A stretch of DNA of 64,000 bases from Magicicada septendecula (lineage: Eukaryota; Arthropoda; Insecta; Hemiptera; Cicadidae): NCBI GenBank assembly GCA_034769895.1, contig CM068372.1, positions 432,963,958 through 433,027,957 of the forward strand. The letters are read 5' to 3'. Position numbers and translations under genes: made by a program. Position 1 is the stretch's first letter; each line of letters opens with the position of its first letter. Of the stretch, positions 12,004 through 24,448 are shown in pieces. The notes beneath the pieces were generated by a model that did not search any database, was not told where the DNA came from, and saw only the letters and a program-made list of their open reading frames with translations.

Positions 12004-13298
12004 TCTATACCTAGGGTATGATTACTAGTAAAGAATTCAGCATCATATTATCTCATAATGGTGAATGATTGTCTTATTTCAATTTTTTCAAAAACATTTT
12101 AATCGATGAGCGGATATAGTTATTTGCATTGGTTAAATTGACTTAATTTGAAACTTTTGTTAATGAGCATCTGAAAGGCTCAACTCCTCAAATGCTTCAT
12201 ATACCCTTAAATTAAAAGTCATAGGGGTCTTGCTATACATCAACCTGATAAACTGTATGTGATCCTACAACTTATCGCACTAATGTTTTTCTATTTCTTA
12301 TGCTGCTCAGTATAACTATTTCGATGATAAAGGTGACATACTGAAAAAATCAATCTTTGATTCTACTTACATCCATCTGATGGTCTGATATACAGATCAT
12401 GATATACTAATTCCCAAACGTATTTGAGTTGTTTTTAGTCCAGTATTACTGGACTTGTCATTATTGACTGTGTGTAATATCTCCCGGTGATAGAATAGCT
12501 ACTTTCAGTACTAAGGTTATAAGCTGTTACCAGGTTACCGGTAATTAAAGCGGTTGCTTTGGAATCAATTTCTGCAGAACGAGTAAACTACTTGAACAAG
12601 ATTTTCCTGAAATAAATTTATTTTGATCATCCTTTGTTCAATATCTTGTACCTACTTGAAATTGGTTTTCAATAATTTTATTAAAGAATCTAACAAAATC
12701 ACAAACAAAACGCCAAATCTTTGGCAAGAATTAATATCTCACCTACTTTATTTTTGAACACTGAATTAGCTGTTTTCCACTTTGAATGTATTTCAATTTT
12801 CTGACAGTAATGGTTTCTAGACTTGAATATTCCTTGTGTCACCACACGTCCACTTACTTGAAAATAATTCTTCTGTTTTGTTGCCCAATAGATCCTTATT
12901 CATTATTTTATATAATTTTGCGTGTACGCCTTCGTTTATGATTTAAAAGATCCACTGCATTCTTTTGTTCCTAAATGTCCTGGTTAACAATGAAATAGCA
13001 GCACGTTCCAGTAGTTTACACTGACGTTTCATATCTTCAGCCGTAATAATACTGTCCGATATTTTATGCGTTAAAATTTTGTTTATGTTTCTAATGAATC
13101 TACATTTTGGTCGTTCGTAAGCTTCCGTCGTCTGTAATCATTTACTTTACAAAGGTCATTCTTTCGTTGTATTATTTTCTATATTCTCTGTTTTGAATAT
13201 TTTCCGTGCCTACTGTTTGTACTGTTACTAAAACAGCGATGTGATATTCAGTTCTTCAAAAATATATTAAACATTTTGTTGATTTATTAAATATTCAA

Positions 13299-13299
<1 letters not shown>

Positions 13300-13332
<33 letters not shown>

Positions 13333-13339
13333 GTCTCTC
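13300..13339. repeat. (CT)n-rich microsatellite
   Basis: Nearly uninterrupted CT dinucleotides, followed by a short CA-rich tract. Confidence 0.9.
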
Positions 13340-13543
13340 AAACACACACCCACACATACACACTTGCATACATAACCTAAACACACACAGTGAGGCAATG
13401 ATCGAGCTTATGAACATCTGCTTCAATCAAATACCGTACCACAAATGCTGAAAATGCGCTGTTAGCTTTTCTTCTGTACTTTCCTCAGAATAAACACATC
13501 TAAACTTGTGTAATGTACCTATAACATTCCACAGTGTACTTAC

Positions 13544-13669
13544 ATGCACTTCCTGCCTCAGTGATAGTATGAAGACTATGGCATCAGCAATGTCGGACGG
13601 CAGAAGCATCTGTCCGGGAAGCGGCAAGTCCTCATACGTCTCCGTATTTACCGCTCCTGGACTTACGCT
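13544..13669 (-). CDS. SDR exon 5 (residues 188-229)
   Basis: The acceptor CATTTTACAG opens SVSPGAVNTETYEDL, the SPG segment that closes over the nicotinamide. It continues LLPSDIADAIVFILSL, the conserved P-x-DIA helix, and ends ...RQEVH at CAT|GTAAGT in phase 0. The exon is 126 bp, exactly 42 codons. It lies 17.7 kb from exon 4, yet phases and family order fit. Confidence 0.9.
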
Positions 13670-15924
13670 CTGTAAAATGAAAATATTTAGACTGTTTAAA
13701 GTTAATTAACTTAAACATGAAAATACACATCTAAGCAAATATGTAACTTATGCGGGCGCGTGTGTGCATGCACAGTCGTATGCGTGCGTTTCTCACAACT
13801 ATGAAAAGAAATTCTTTTTTGTATGTGAGTAGGCTGTTTTGCTGAATCTTCTTTTCACAGACAAGTCTGAAAACTTATATGTTTTTGTATGTGATTAGAG
13901 AGAAGCAGTTGATTAATATATTCTGTCATTGACAATGCAGTTATAAATTATGTTAGAAAACGTATAGCCCTATAGTTAGAGGAGGTATTAATCATTTTGT
14001 CCTTGGTGTGATATACTTCAAGGGGAACTGATAATACAGAGTTACAATTTGCAGTGTATTTGTGTGTCTTCGTAAAATCAAAATAATCATTAGCATTAGT
14101 CTACCAAATGCTAGTGTTTAAGTGTTTTATCTTTGAATCCAGCAACTTTTCTGTCCATCTGACACGTTTTTCCTTACAAGGACAAGGACTTAATTTTTGG
14201 TATTTCTTAAACCACTCTCCAAACGCTGCGTAACGTTAACGTTGCTTAACGTTATGCGTAGTGTTAAGGCCCAAATTCCACCATTCTGTCAGTTCTCTCT
14301 TTTCTCTTTTATTGGGATTTCTTTTTTATATATTTAGTTGTTCACATGGAGGTTCGAAACTTTACAAGTCTGCATAGTTCTACTTCATTAGCTACATATT
14401 TTCCATGAATGTGTTGCTTATTTTTAATTATAGAATTACATTTATAATTTCTGTTTATCATCCTGCTTAACAAATGATATCATCCTGCTTATAAGCTACA
14501 AATGGTTCTCAAAATTTCTAATTCTTCATTTTTTTTTTTTTTAATTTATTCTCGTCCTATTTTTTATTTGCAAGTAAACCGTTTACCCGATATGTGTTAC
14601 TACTTCCTAAGTTCGGCTTACATTAACCCCCTTACATAACTTTCGTTATGTATATACTGCAAGTTATTTGATTCATTTCACTTTCATAACTCTGATATAT
14701 GCGCGCACGCATACTGTTCTTCCAGACACGTTTCACATCAACACTCGGATACAATTGTAATAGAAACTCCTCTTTGATTTGATGTGTATTATTTTTTATA
14801 ACTGTAAATGGTGTCCTATTGGCGTACGGTTAGTTTTTCTATGTTAACGGTAATCTACAATTTTTGTATTTAAGTTTCAAATACGTGGTAGTATCTTATT
14901 CATTTTTTAAACTTAGTAAACAATCATCTGAAAATATTATACCGTAAGTCTAATCTCCTTCACCATGCTTCTATATTTGTTCAGCTGCATACGTTGCATT
15001 TAATTTGTACTTTCTATTAAGGGTCATGCGTACAAAAATCAAAGAAAGAAGAGAAAGGAACAAAATACACGAATGCTTGAAGAAATTGAAGAATTTGTTA
15101 TAGTGGATGATTTTTGTAGCTTTAGATTTGTAATAAAGGTATCTATAATTACCAATTTACTCTAATATGTGGTCTTAAACATTTTTGTTTGAAAGTAGAT
15201 ATGCGAGAACAATGCATTTTTCAATATTTCAATTCAATTTCTATATCTTCTACGTTACGATAATAAATATTTTTAATCTGTCTTTTTTAAAATTATATTT
15301 CAAGTTTTTGGATACCTTAGACCTTTTTTTACCTGTCTGACGATTGCTGAGATATTCTATTTAGATAATAAATTGATCTTGGCAACTGACATAGCAGACT
15401 TAAGTAGACAATAAACATGTTGTTTTCATTTTCTCAGAATAGAAGATATTTTAACTAAAAATTGAATAAAGGAAGATATTTTTTCTAAAAATTGAATAAA
15501 GGAAGATATTTTAACTAAAAATTGAATAAAGGAAGAAAAACGATTTCTGATAGAAATGGGCATAACACAAATTCTATGTGACGAGACAATTAAATGTTTC
15601 TTTGACTTAGCTTGTGTACAGGACACACGTGCAAAACTACAGAAAAGTCAAGTTTTTGTACTGTAAAATAAGGCAAATAAGACGAGCCGCTTAACCCATT
15701 TTAAAACTTTTTTAGCAAGCGGAATAGGTACATCAGAAATCTGAAAAATGAATCCGCAGTACTTACTATAGCATCCCCAATACTCACAGCGCCACGACGT
15801 AGCCCTACAGCGTCGGAATTTCGGTGCCAAATTGTCATTTATTAAAGCTGAACAGAGGAAACCGATGACTTTCAACGTGTCCCGTTATATGCCAGTCTCC
15901 GTGAATTTGATAACAGTAAAACAC

Positions 15925-15972
<48 letters not shown>
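13670..15972 (-). other. SDR intron 4, exon-5-proximal part
   Basis: AT-rich intronic sequence with no recognised gene. It holds the 30-bp triple repeat and ends in a TA microsatellite (15930-15972), the site into which LTR array A is inserted. Confidence 0.6.
15439..15535. repeat. 30-bp tandem repeat, three copies
   Basis: Three head-to-tail copies of a 30-bp unit beginning GAAGATATTTTAACTAAAAA; the middle copy differs by two bases. Confidence 0.85.
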
Positions 15973-15975
<3 letters not shown>

Positions 15976-18848
15976 AGCGTCACAGAACGTTCCATAAAAA
16001 GAAATCATTTATATAGTAAGTTAGCATAGGAGGAAAGTGAAGTGAACAGTATCGAACCCAAGTAGTCCCAAAAAATTGTGTAATTTTGTATAATAATTAT
16101 TTCTATCAACTTGAAAAAACGACCAAACTATGACTAGACAAAACCCCATATATATTATTAAAGTGAATAAGAGTGAAAAAACCATAAGACACTATAAGAG
16201 AGAGAAATAATGTCAGAATCCACCAGAATAAAGTCAATAATTATTAAGTTTTATAACTATGAATATAGTATTAAAAACTATTTTTTGTGAATAGATGGAC
16301 ATGATCCATCATTATATTATGTGATGTAAATAAAATAAATGTATTAAATGATTTAAATACATTATTAGAAAGAGTTTAAGTTAAAATAAAAATTGTATAT
16401 TTGCAATGACAAAAAAATATTAATGTGTTGGATTTGAGACCATACACCAAGATTTCATGGAAAAATTAATTATTATCAGATTTAAATAAAAACTATATGT
16501 AATTGTCAAGCAGACAATAGTGAACAGTTTATCTTAAATAAAGGAAGCTGTCAAATGAATAAAAAGCAGCCAAAATAGCCAAAAACAGTGTTAACTAAAA
16601 ACATGTAACAGGCATCTAATATTGTATAATTTATGAATTTAATGTTGCCAAAATGCAACCAAACTGTATTAGAAAGCTGTAATATGATATAAAGCAACTA
16701 TACTAATATACCTGACCAACTTTAACATTGTAATAGTCAAGTCAGCAAAATATTTACTTATACCATGTATGGCTGAAGCCAACTATTCAGTACAAAAATA
16801 ATCATATCTGGCAAAATACTTACAGAATACTAACAAAAATAAGATAGAAAGGTACAATACATCAAAATACCTTAATAAGAAATAAACTCAGTTGAAAGTA
16901 AAATCAATTCTAAAAGAATTTAACTATTTAGAGTGAGATTTGTCACACTATAAAAAATGACATCTCAAGACAATCAATGATGCTATGTCATCTTGTGATA
17001 AATATAAAATATGTACAAAGTAACCAGGTATCACAAAAGATAGACAAAATAATAAACTCTGTGTGTATAGTGGTGAAATAATACAGATATTAAGGAAAAA
17101 GACTAATCATTGTATTAGAAAATTGACAAGAACCTAGGCCATGAGCAGAGGCCATATAAAATTGTATTTATTTGTGTTTTATTGATGTTAAAATTTGTTT
17201 ATTTTGTTGTAGGAGAGTAGTAGTAGTAGATGTCCAGCTTGTGAAGGGAACTTTATAACTCCACAACAATTTTTATTAATAATATTGAGTTTTTAATGAC
17301 TACAACTCAAGGTGAGGGTTGTAAATTGTAATGTTTTTTAGACTTAAGTTAATTAGATACCAATCATATTTAGTATCGCTAGATTCAGTTAAAAACAAGG
17401 AATTTAAATACATTAATGGCATACAAATTGTAAGTACTAATGTGAAACTGTTTGATAAATACCAGTGTAAATTTTGAAATATCCATTGTATGAAGAATAA
17501 GAAATTTGTTCTAAAAGCTTCTACGGAAGTGAAAATTGTTCTATGACATTCCATTTCGTTTATTCTCGAACAATCTAGAAAGAATTTTACACAAATATAC
17601 CGGAAGTCGACGAAAACAGTCATCCCGATTTAGTATAAAAGCGAGACAAAATTCGAACGAAAAACACTTGAAGATTGAACGCCAGAACTGATGCATCTCA
17701 CACAACACTGATCAACGCAGCTAAGGCGAAACCGAGAGGCGAAAAATCGACAAGACACGGCAGGAAGGCTTTTTCCCGTACATAGACATACCCGACTGAC
17801 TTAACCTCAACGAGAGTCGCCAAAAAGAATCGCTGAAATAGAGCAGCGATACGGCAAATTTTAATAGAAAGCACGCAGCCAGAACGTCGACGGCCCAGGA
17901 GGGTCTCAAACATTTAATAGAGAACGAATTCTGCTGTGTTCGCATTGACTGACTAACGTGACAAATAATTCCCCCGAACGTAAACAAAACAATACACCGA
18001 GCCTTCCTCAAAACTGCATGGGAGTCAGCGCTGCGGTGGCAGATTTCTGAATCAACGCTAAGCAGATGATTCGTAGTGGCGGCGTTTGAACGAGATTTTA
18101 CTGCCAAACGTTTTGACAAAAAGTGCGGAAAAAGTAATGATCGGAAAAATTGACTTTAAATAGATTCAGTGTACACCCGAAGAGGCGAGATCGAGAAACT
18201 ACCCGAAGGAAGTGTCCAGTGAGAGAATAAACGACCATTGGAACGTGAGTTTACCAAAATTAAAATCATTGTTACCTGGTTACAATTATCACACAGTTGT
18301 ACTTTACACGCCACACATACACCTTCAAATCACTTAGTTTTTTTCTTGTAAGGCATCTAATTGATATGTCTTGGTAGTTCAAAGGAGTCACGTCCTGAGA
18401 TTAAAGTTTTTTCACATATTGAACTCATGCTTGTCAACTGAGTCAGAATCTGAAATACTAGCCGATACTTGATTGGATATATTGTCAATAATAATAACTT
18501 GTAAAATTTTTTCTCTGCAATTTTATAATTTTTATGAATGATAGTCCTTCAGACGATTTGTTTGTTGTTGTTAAAGAATTATTAAACTTAACTGATTTTT
18601 CAAAGCTAAACTGACTTGTTTAAATTTTTTCGTAGATTTAAAAATTTTATCAATCACATTTAATTTTTTCTTGGAACAAACGTTTCCAAGTGGCGCCCAC
18701 AAAAGCATAGTTTTAAGTTGTATTACAGGACTACATCACTGCAGAGGATCCAGTCAACAGGGTAAGTAACAAAAGTGCGCGGAGGTAACGCCCGACACAC
18801 ATTACAACACAAACACATTACTTACACCCAATACTTGTTTTGTTATAA
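15973..18848 (+). repeat. Family A LTR 1
   Basis: 2,876 bp, unusually long for a Gypsy-type LTR. A second primer-site-like word (TGGCGCCCAC) lies inside it at 18691, 160 bp before the real primer site. No convincing coding frame is present. Confidence 0.85.
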
Positions 18849-18850
18849 AT

Positions 18851-18868
18851 TGGCGCCCAACGTGGGGC
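18851..18868 (+). other. Family A primer binding site, tRNA-Lys
   Basis: TGGCGCCCAACGTGGGGC is an 18/18 match to the primer site for the lysine tRNA used by gypsy-type elements, two bases after the LTR end. Confidence 0.9.
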
Positions 18869-18911
18869 TTGAAAAAGACGGAACAAGCCCGGCAACTACC
18901 AACATATTAAA

Positions 18912-20405
18912 ATGTCGCAAACAAAATTAATGATGATGATCCAAGAATTGGAAGAAACAAACAAAAAAAATAAGGAGCGAATGCTCCAAGAAAGGGAAGA
19001 AAGTAGACAAAGAAGGAGACAGGTGGAAGAAGATGGCCGGAAATTTAGGGAGGAACTGAGAGAGAAGGGGGAAAGATGGAGAAAATCCATGAAAGAAAGA
19101 GAGGAAAAATGGATAGAATCCTTCGGGGAGGAAACTAAAAAATGGCTAGAGTCCAAAGCGAAGGAGAGACAGAAGAAGAAAGAGGAGGATGAAAAACAAA
19201 GACAGATAGAGAGAGAGGAAAATGAAAGAAGGAGACAGAAAGAGAGAGAAGAGGATGAAAGAAGGAGGCAGAAAGGGAGAGAAGAAAATGAAAGAAAAGA
19301 ACAGAAAGAGAGAGAGGAAAATGAAAGAAGGAGACAGAAAGAGAGAGAAGAGGATGAAAGAAGGAGGCAGAAAGAGAGAGAAGAAAATGAAAGAAAAGAA
19401 CAGAAAGAGAGAGAGGAAAATGAAAGAAGGAGACAGAAAGAGAGAGAAGAGGATGAAAGAAGGAGACAGAAAGAGAGAGAAGAAAATGAAAGAAAGGAAC
19501 AGAAAGAGAGAGAGGAGAGCGAAAAACAAATGCAGAAACTTCGGGAGGAAACTCAAAAATGGGTAGAGTCCATTACGAAAAATAATAATGCAAATTACAA
19601 AACAGTAGACGAAAAGATCGAGGAGAGTAAAACTGACAATGACAGGGAGGTCGAGGTAATGGAGGAACAGGTAGAAGGATTACAGATTCTATTTCGTCAT
19701 CTTCCAGAAATGAAAAATAATAATGCAAATTACGAATTAGTAGACGAAAAGATCGAGGAGAGTAAAACCGACAATGATAAGGAGGTCGAGGTAATGGAGG
19801 AACAGGTAGAAGGATTACAGTTTCTATTTCGTTGTCTTCCAGAAAATAATACCGGTCCTGAAACCATAGAGAAAAAAACAGTAGAAACGAAACAAAACAT
19901 AGCTAATAGACTGGACAGACCGAGAAAAACAAACAGGGAGTATACAAAGGAAATAGGAGAAATGACTCAAAGCGGTTTAATTAATATACTTAACCCCCCG
20001 GTCACTGACCACAGAGAAAGGAGTTATATGAAAGAATATAAACAGAATTTAATGAAAAGGGACAAAAAGAAAGAGTGTATTACAAAGAAAATCATAGGCC
20101 AAAATACTTTTAAGGTAAGCGTGCCTAGAAAAAAGATACATTCCAAAAAGAAGGAAAATTATGAGGAACAAATGGGCCAGCTTATAGAAAAATACGCTCA
20201 GGCAATAAGAAAAATAAGAAAGAGAAGGAATCAAGAGAATAGGCCCCAGGTAAGTAATGACGAAAGACCCCGAGTATTTTATGTAAACCATGTATTGGCA
20301 GAAACTGGCCGAGAACCAGATAATGATCCCCAAAACGAAAGTGAGAGAGAGGAGGAATTCCGCTATGCAGAAAAATTATGGCCCAAACATGTGATGAGAT
20401 GGTAA
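18912..20405 (+). CDS. Family A Gag-like coiled-coil protein, copy 1 (497 aa)
   Basis: Begins at the first ATG after the primer site (MSQTKLMMMIQELEETNKK). Residues 1-230 are almost entirely charged and should form a long coiled coil. Within them, about ten 11-residue repeats (EREENERRRQK and variants) occupy roughly residues 97-205. Residues about 225-315 are a tandem duplication of a block of about 45 residues containing DEKIEESKTDND and EVEVMEEQVEGLQ. Near residue 354 is GLINILNPP, shared with family B, followed by a lysine/arginine-rich tail that could bind RNA. No zinc knuckle, protease or polymerase motif is seen. Position right after the primer site suggests a structural or RNA-packaging role like Gag, but that is inference. 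The frame looks whole. Confidence 0.7.
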   Translation: MSQTKLMMMIQELEETNKKNKERMLQEREESRQRRRQVEEDGRKFREELREKGERWRKSMKEREEKWIESFGEETKKWLESKAKERQKKKEEDEKQRQIEREENERRRQKEREEDERRRQKGREENERKEQKEREENERRRQKEREEDERRRQKEREENERKEQKEREENERRRQKEREEDERRRQKEREENERKEQKEREESEKQMQKLREETQKWVESITKNNNANYKTVDEKIEESKTDNDREVEVMEEQVEGLQILFRHLPEMKNNNANYELVDEKIEESKTDNDKEVEVMEEQVEGLQFLFRCLPENNTGPETIEKKTVETKQNIANRLDRPRKTNREYTKEIGEMTQSGLINILNPPVTDHRERSYMKEYKQNLMKRDKKKECITKKIIGQNTFKVSVPRKKIHSKKKENYEEQMGQLIEKYAQAIRKIRKRRNQENRPQVSNDERPRVFYVNHVLAETGREPDNDPQNESEREEEFRYAEKLWPKHVMRW

Positions 20406-21572
20406 GGCCATGAAACCAATCATCCAGAATAAATGTCATAGACCAGGCATTTGAAGGAGTAGAGGTGATAAACATCGAAGGTCGAATATTGAAAAGAGAA
20501 GGAATTAAAAAGGAATGGGAATGATAAATAAGGACATAATATAAGGAACACAACCAAAAGGGGTTGAAATAATCAAACGTAATTGACCCAAACTGACAAA
20601 TATAACCAAAATATTATCAAACATGAAAACAATGCCTACGAGGTAACTGACACAATTAGGAACAAGGTAAAAGGAACCTAACCAAGTACCATGACCAAAG
20701 ACCCAATTCAAATACAGCATCATAGAGAAGGTACCTTGACTAAACATGTCAACGTGAATTTTTTAACTTAGCCATAATTAGAAAGGAGGTAGAGATTTTT
20801 AAATAAATATATAGATTTATTTCCAATAGCCATGTCAACGTATATTTACCAGCTTACCCGTACTTAGAGAAGGAGAGAGATTATTATAAATAAATACTAC
20901 AAGATGGACACTTAGTAAAGGAGAAAGAAGGAGAAATACTGTCATATATTTGATATTTAAATGGAAATGATAAATGAAAGAAAAGGGAAAACAGTGTGTT
21001 ACATAAGGAGGTAATGATGAATATGAATATAGCTATTAACATTGAATGATTTTAAACGATAATTTTAACCTGCGGAGAACGATATATTAATATAATTGTG
21101 AATTAATCAGAAGAGTTTAAGAAAGGGAATTTATGTGCAGGAGCCTATGATTGTATTTTTTTTATTATTATTATTATTATTATTTGTTGCAAAGGTGCAA
21201 TTATTATTTTCTGAACAGGGATGTGTTGCCTCTGATTTCAGTAGTTATAGACAGGAAGGGACAGAGAATGTATGCCATAGCGAGCCACTCTGACTCCCAA
21301 CCCTCTATGTAAGTTAGGGAATTGATAGGGAATTATATCAAAGATTAATTATAAAACATCAAGGTAAAAAGGAAAGGAATAGGTGATATGGCAAAGAACG
21401 AACTAGGAATATTGAGTTGGATTAATATATTAAAGGAGTAGTACAGGAATTTAATTATAAGATAAAAGAATGAGATATAAAGAAGCTAATAAAGGGTTAT
21501 TATAGAGATGATAATTTCATCAAAACCAAAGATATGTTTTTCCAAAATTATCAACTTTAACGGTGAGGCATA

Positions 21573-24448
21573 TGTAGCGTCACAGAACGTTCCATAAAAA
21601 GAAATCATTTATATAGTAAGTTAGCATAGGAGGAAAGTGAAGTGAACAGTATCGAACCCAAGTAGTCCCAAAAAATTGTGTAATTTTGTATAATAATTAT
21701 TTCTATCAACTTGAAAAAACGACCAAACTATGACTAGACAAAACCCCATATATATTATTAAAGTGAATAAGAGTGAAAAAACCATAAGACACTATAAGAG
21801 AGAGAAATAATGTCAGAATCCACCAGAATAAAGTCAATAATTATTAAGTTTTATAACTATGAATATAGTATTAAAAACTATTTTTTGTGAATAGATGGAC
21901 ATGATCCATCATTATATTATGTGATGTAAATAAAATAAATGTATTAAATGATTTAAATACATTATTAGAAAGAGTTTAAGTTAAAATAAAAATTGTATAT
22001 TTGCAATGACAAAAAAATATTAATGTGTTGGATTTGAGACCATACACCAAGATTTCATGGAAAAATTAATTATTATCAGATTTAAATAAAAACTATATGT
22101 AATTGTCAAGCAGACAATAGTGAACAGTTTATCTTAAATAAAGGAAGCTGTCAAATGAATAAAAAGCAGCCAAAATAGCCAAAAACAGTGTTAACTAAAA
22201 ACATGTAACAGGCATCTAATATTGTATAATTTATGAATTTAATGTTGCCAAAATGCAACCAAACTGTATTAGAAAGCTGTAATATGATATAAAGCAACTA
22301 TACTAATATACCTGACCAACTTTAACATTGTAATAGTCAAGTCAGCAAAATATTTACTTATACCATGTATGGCTGAAGCCAACTATTCAGTACAAAAATA
22401 ATCATATCTGGCAAAATACTTACAGAATACTAACAAAAATAAGATAGAAAGGTACAATACATCAAAATACCTTAATAAGAAATAAACTCAGTTGAAAGTA
22501 AAATCAATTCTAAAAGAATTTAACTATTTAGAGTGAGATTTGTCACACCATAAAAAATGACATCTCAAGACAATCAATGATGCTATGTCATCTTGTGATA
22601 AATATAAAATATGTACAAAGTAACCAGGTATCACAAAAGATAGACAAAATAATAAACTCTGTGTGTATAGTGGTGAAATAATACAGATATTAAGGAAAAA
22701 GACTAATCATTGTATTAGAAAATTGACAAGAACCTAGGCCATGAGCAGAGGCCATATAAAATTGTATTTATTTGTGTTTTATTGATGTTAAAATTTGTTT
22801 ATTTTGTTGTAGGAGAGTAGTAGTAGTAGATGTCCAGCTTGTGAAGGGAACTTTATAACTCCACAACAATTTTTATTAATAATATTGAGTTTTTAATGAC
22901 TACAACTCAAGGTGAGGGTTGTAAATTGTAATGTTTTTTAGACTTAAGTTAATTAGATACCAATCATATTTAGTATCGCTAGATTCAGTTAAAAACAAGG
23001 AATTTAAATACATTAATGGCATACAAATTGTAAGTACTAATGTGAAACTGTTTGATAAATACCAGTGTAAATTTTGAAATATCCATTGTATGAAGAATAA
23101 GAAATTTGTTCTAAAAGCTTCTACGGAAGTGAAAATTGTTCTATGACATTCCATTTCGTTTATTCTCGAACAATCTAGAAAGAATTTTACACAAATATAC
23201 CGGAAGTCGACGAAAACAGTCATCCCGATTTAGTATAGAAGCGAGACAAAATTCGAACGAAAAACACTTGAAGATTGAACGCCAGAACTGATGCATCTCA
23301 CACAACACTGATCAACGCAGCTAAGGCGAAACCGAGAGGCGAAAAATCGACAAGACACGGCAGGAAGGCTTTTTCCCGTACATAGACATACCCGACTGAC
23401 TTAACCTCAACGAGAGTCGCCAAAAAGAATCGCTGAAATAGAGCAGCGATACGGCAAATTTTAATAGAAAGCACGCAGCCAGAACGTCGACGGCCCAGGA
23501 GGGTCTCAAACATTTAATAGAGAACGAATTCTGCTGTGTTCGCATTGACTGACTAACGTGACAAATAATTCCCCCGAACGTAAACAAAACAATACACCGA
23601 GCCTTCCTCAAAACTGCATGGGAGTCAGCGCTGCGGTGGCAGATTTCTGAATCAACGCTAAGCAGATGATTCGTAGTGGCGGCGTTTGAACGAGATTTTA
23701 CTGCCAAACGTTTTGACAAAAAGTGCGGAAAAAGTAATGATCGGAAAAATTGACTTTAAATAGATTCAGTGTACACCCGAAGAGGCGAGATCGAGAAACT
23801 ACCCGAAGGAAGTGTCCAGTGAGAGAATAAACGACCATTGGAACGTGAGTTTACCAAAATTAAAATCATTGTTACCTGGTTACAATTATCACACAGTTGT
23901 ACTTTACACGCCACACATACACCTTCAAATCACTTAGTTTTTTTCTTGTAAGGCATCTAATTGATATGTCTTGGTAGTTCAAAGGAGTCACGTCCTGAGA
24001 TTAAAGTTTTTTCACATATTGAACTCATGCTTGTCAACTGAGTCAGAATCTGAAATACTAGCCGATACTTGATTGGATATATTGTCAATAATAATAACTT
24101 GTAAAATTTTTTCTCTGCAATTTTATAATTTTTATGAATGATAGTCCTTCAGACGATTTGTTTGTTGTTGTTAAAGAATTATTAAACTTAACTGATTTTT
24201 CAAAGCTAAACTGACTTGTTTAAATTTTTTCGTAGATTTAAAAATTTTATCAATCACATTTAATTTTTTCTTGGAACAAACGTTTCCAAGTGGCGCCCAC
24301 AAAAGCATAGTTTTAAGTTGTATTACAGGACTACATCACTGCAGAGGATCCAGTCAACAGGGTAAGTAACAAAAGTGCGCGGAGGTAACGCCCGACACAC
24401 ATTACAACACAAACACATTACTTACACCCAATACTTGTTTTGTTATAA
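21573..24448 (+). repeat. Family A LTR 2 (shared by both units)
   Basis: Same length and ends as LTR 1. It serves as the 3' LTR of unit 1 and the 5' LTR of unit 2. Two of the few visible variants are shared with LTR 3 against LTR 1. Confidence 0.85.

Larger units (their letters stand above)
10498..13543 (-). other. SDR intron 5
   Basis: A 3.0-kb AT-rich intron. It contains a GT microsatellite (11537-11569), a tRNA-like segment (11945-12003) and a CT-rich run (13300-13339). Nothing else is recognised. Confidence 0.7.
18849..21572 (+). mobile_element. Family A internal region 1
   Basis: 2.7 kb: primer site, a 43-bp leader, the Gag-like frame (18912-20405), then 1.17 kb without a gene, including an ATT microsatellite near 21159-21184. 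Purine-rich GGTGAGG lies just before the next LTR as a weak polypurine tract. No pol region is present. Confidence 0.8.

Noticed and set aside
17300-18119. Minus-strand frames of 71-132 codons in family A LTRs, repeated in all LTR copies
   Set aside because: They recur only because the LTR recurs, overlap one another and show no known domain or primer-proximal position.
19146-19556. Minus-strand Phe/Leu/Ser-rich frame opposite the coiled-coil repeats (also at 24746)
   Set aside because: It is the mirror of purine-rich coding repeats on the plus strand; hydrophobic low-complexity shadow.
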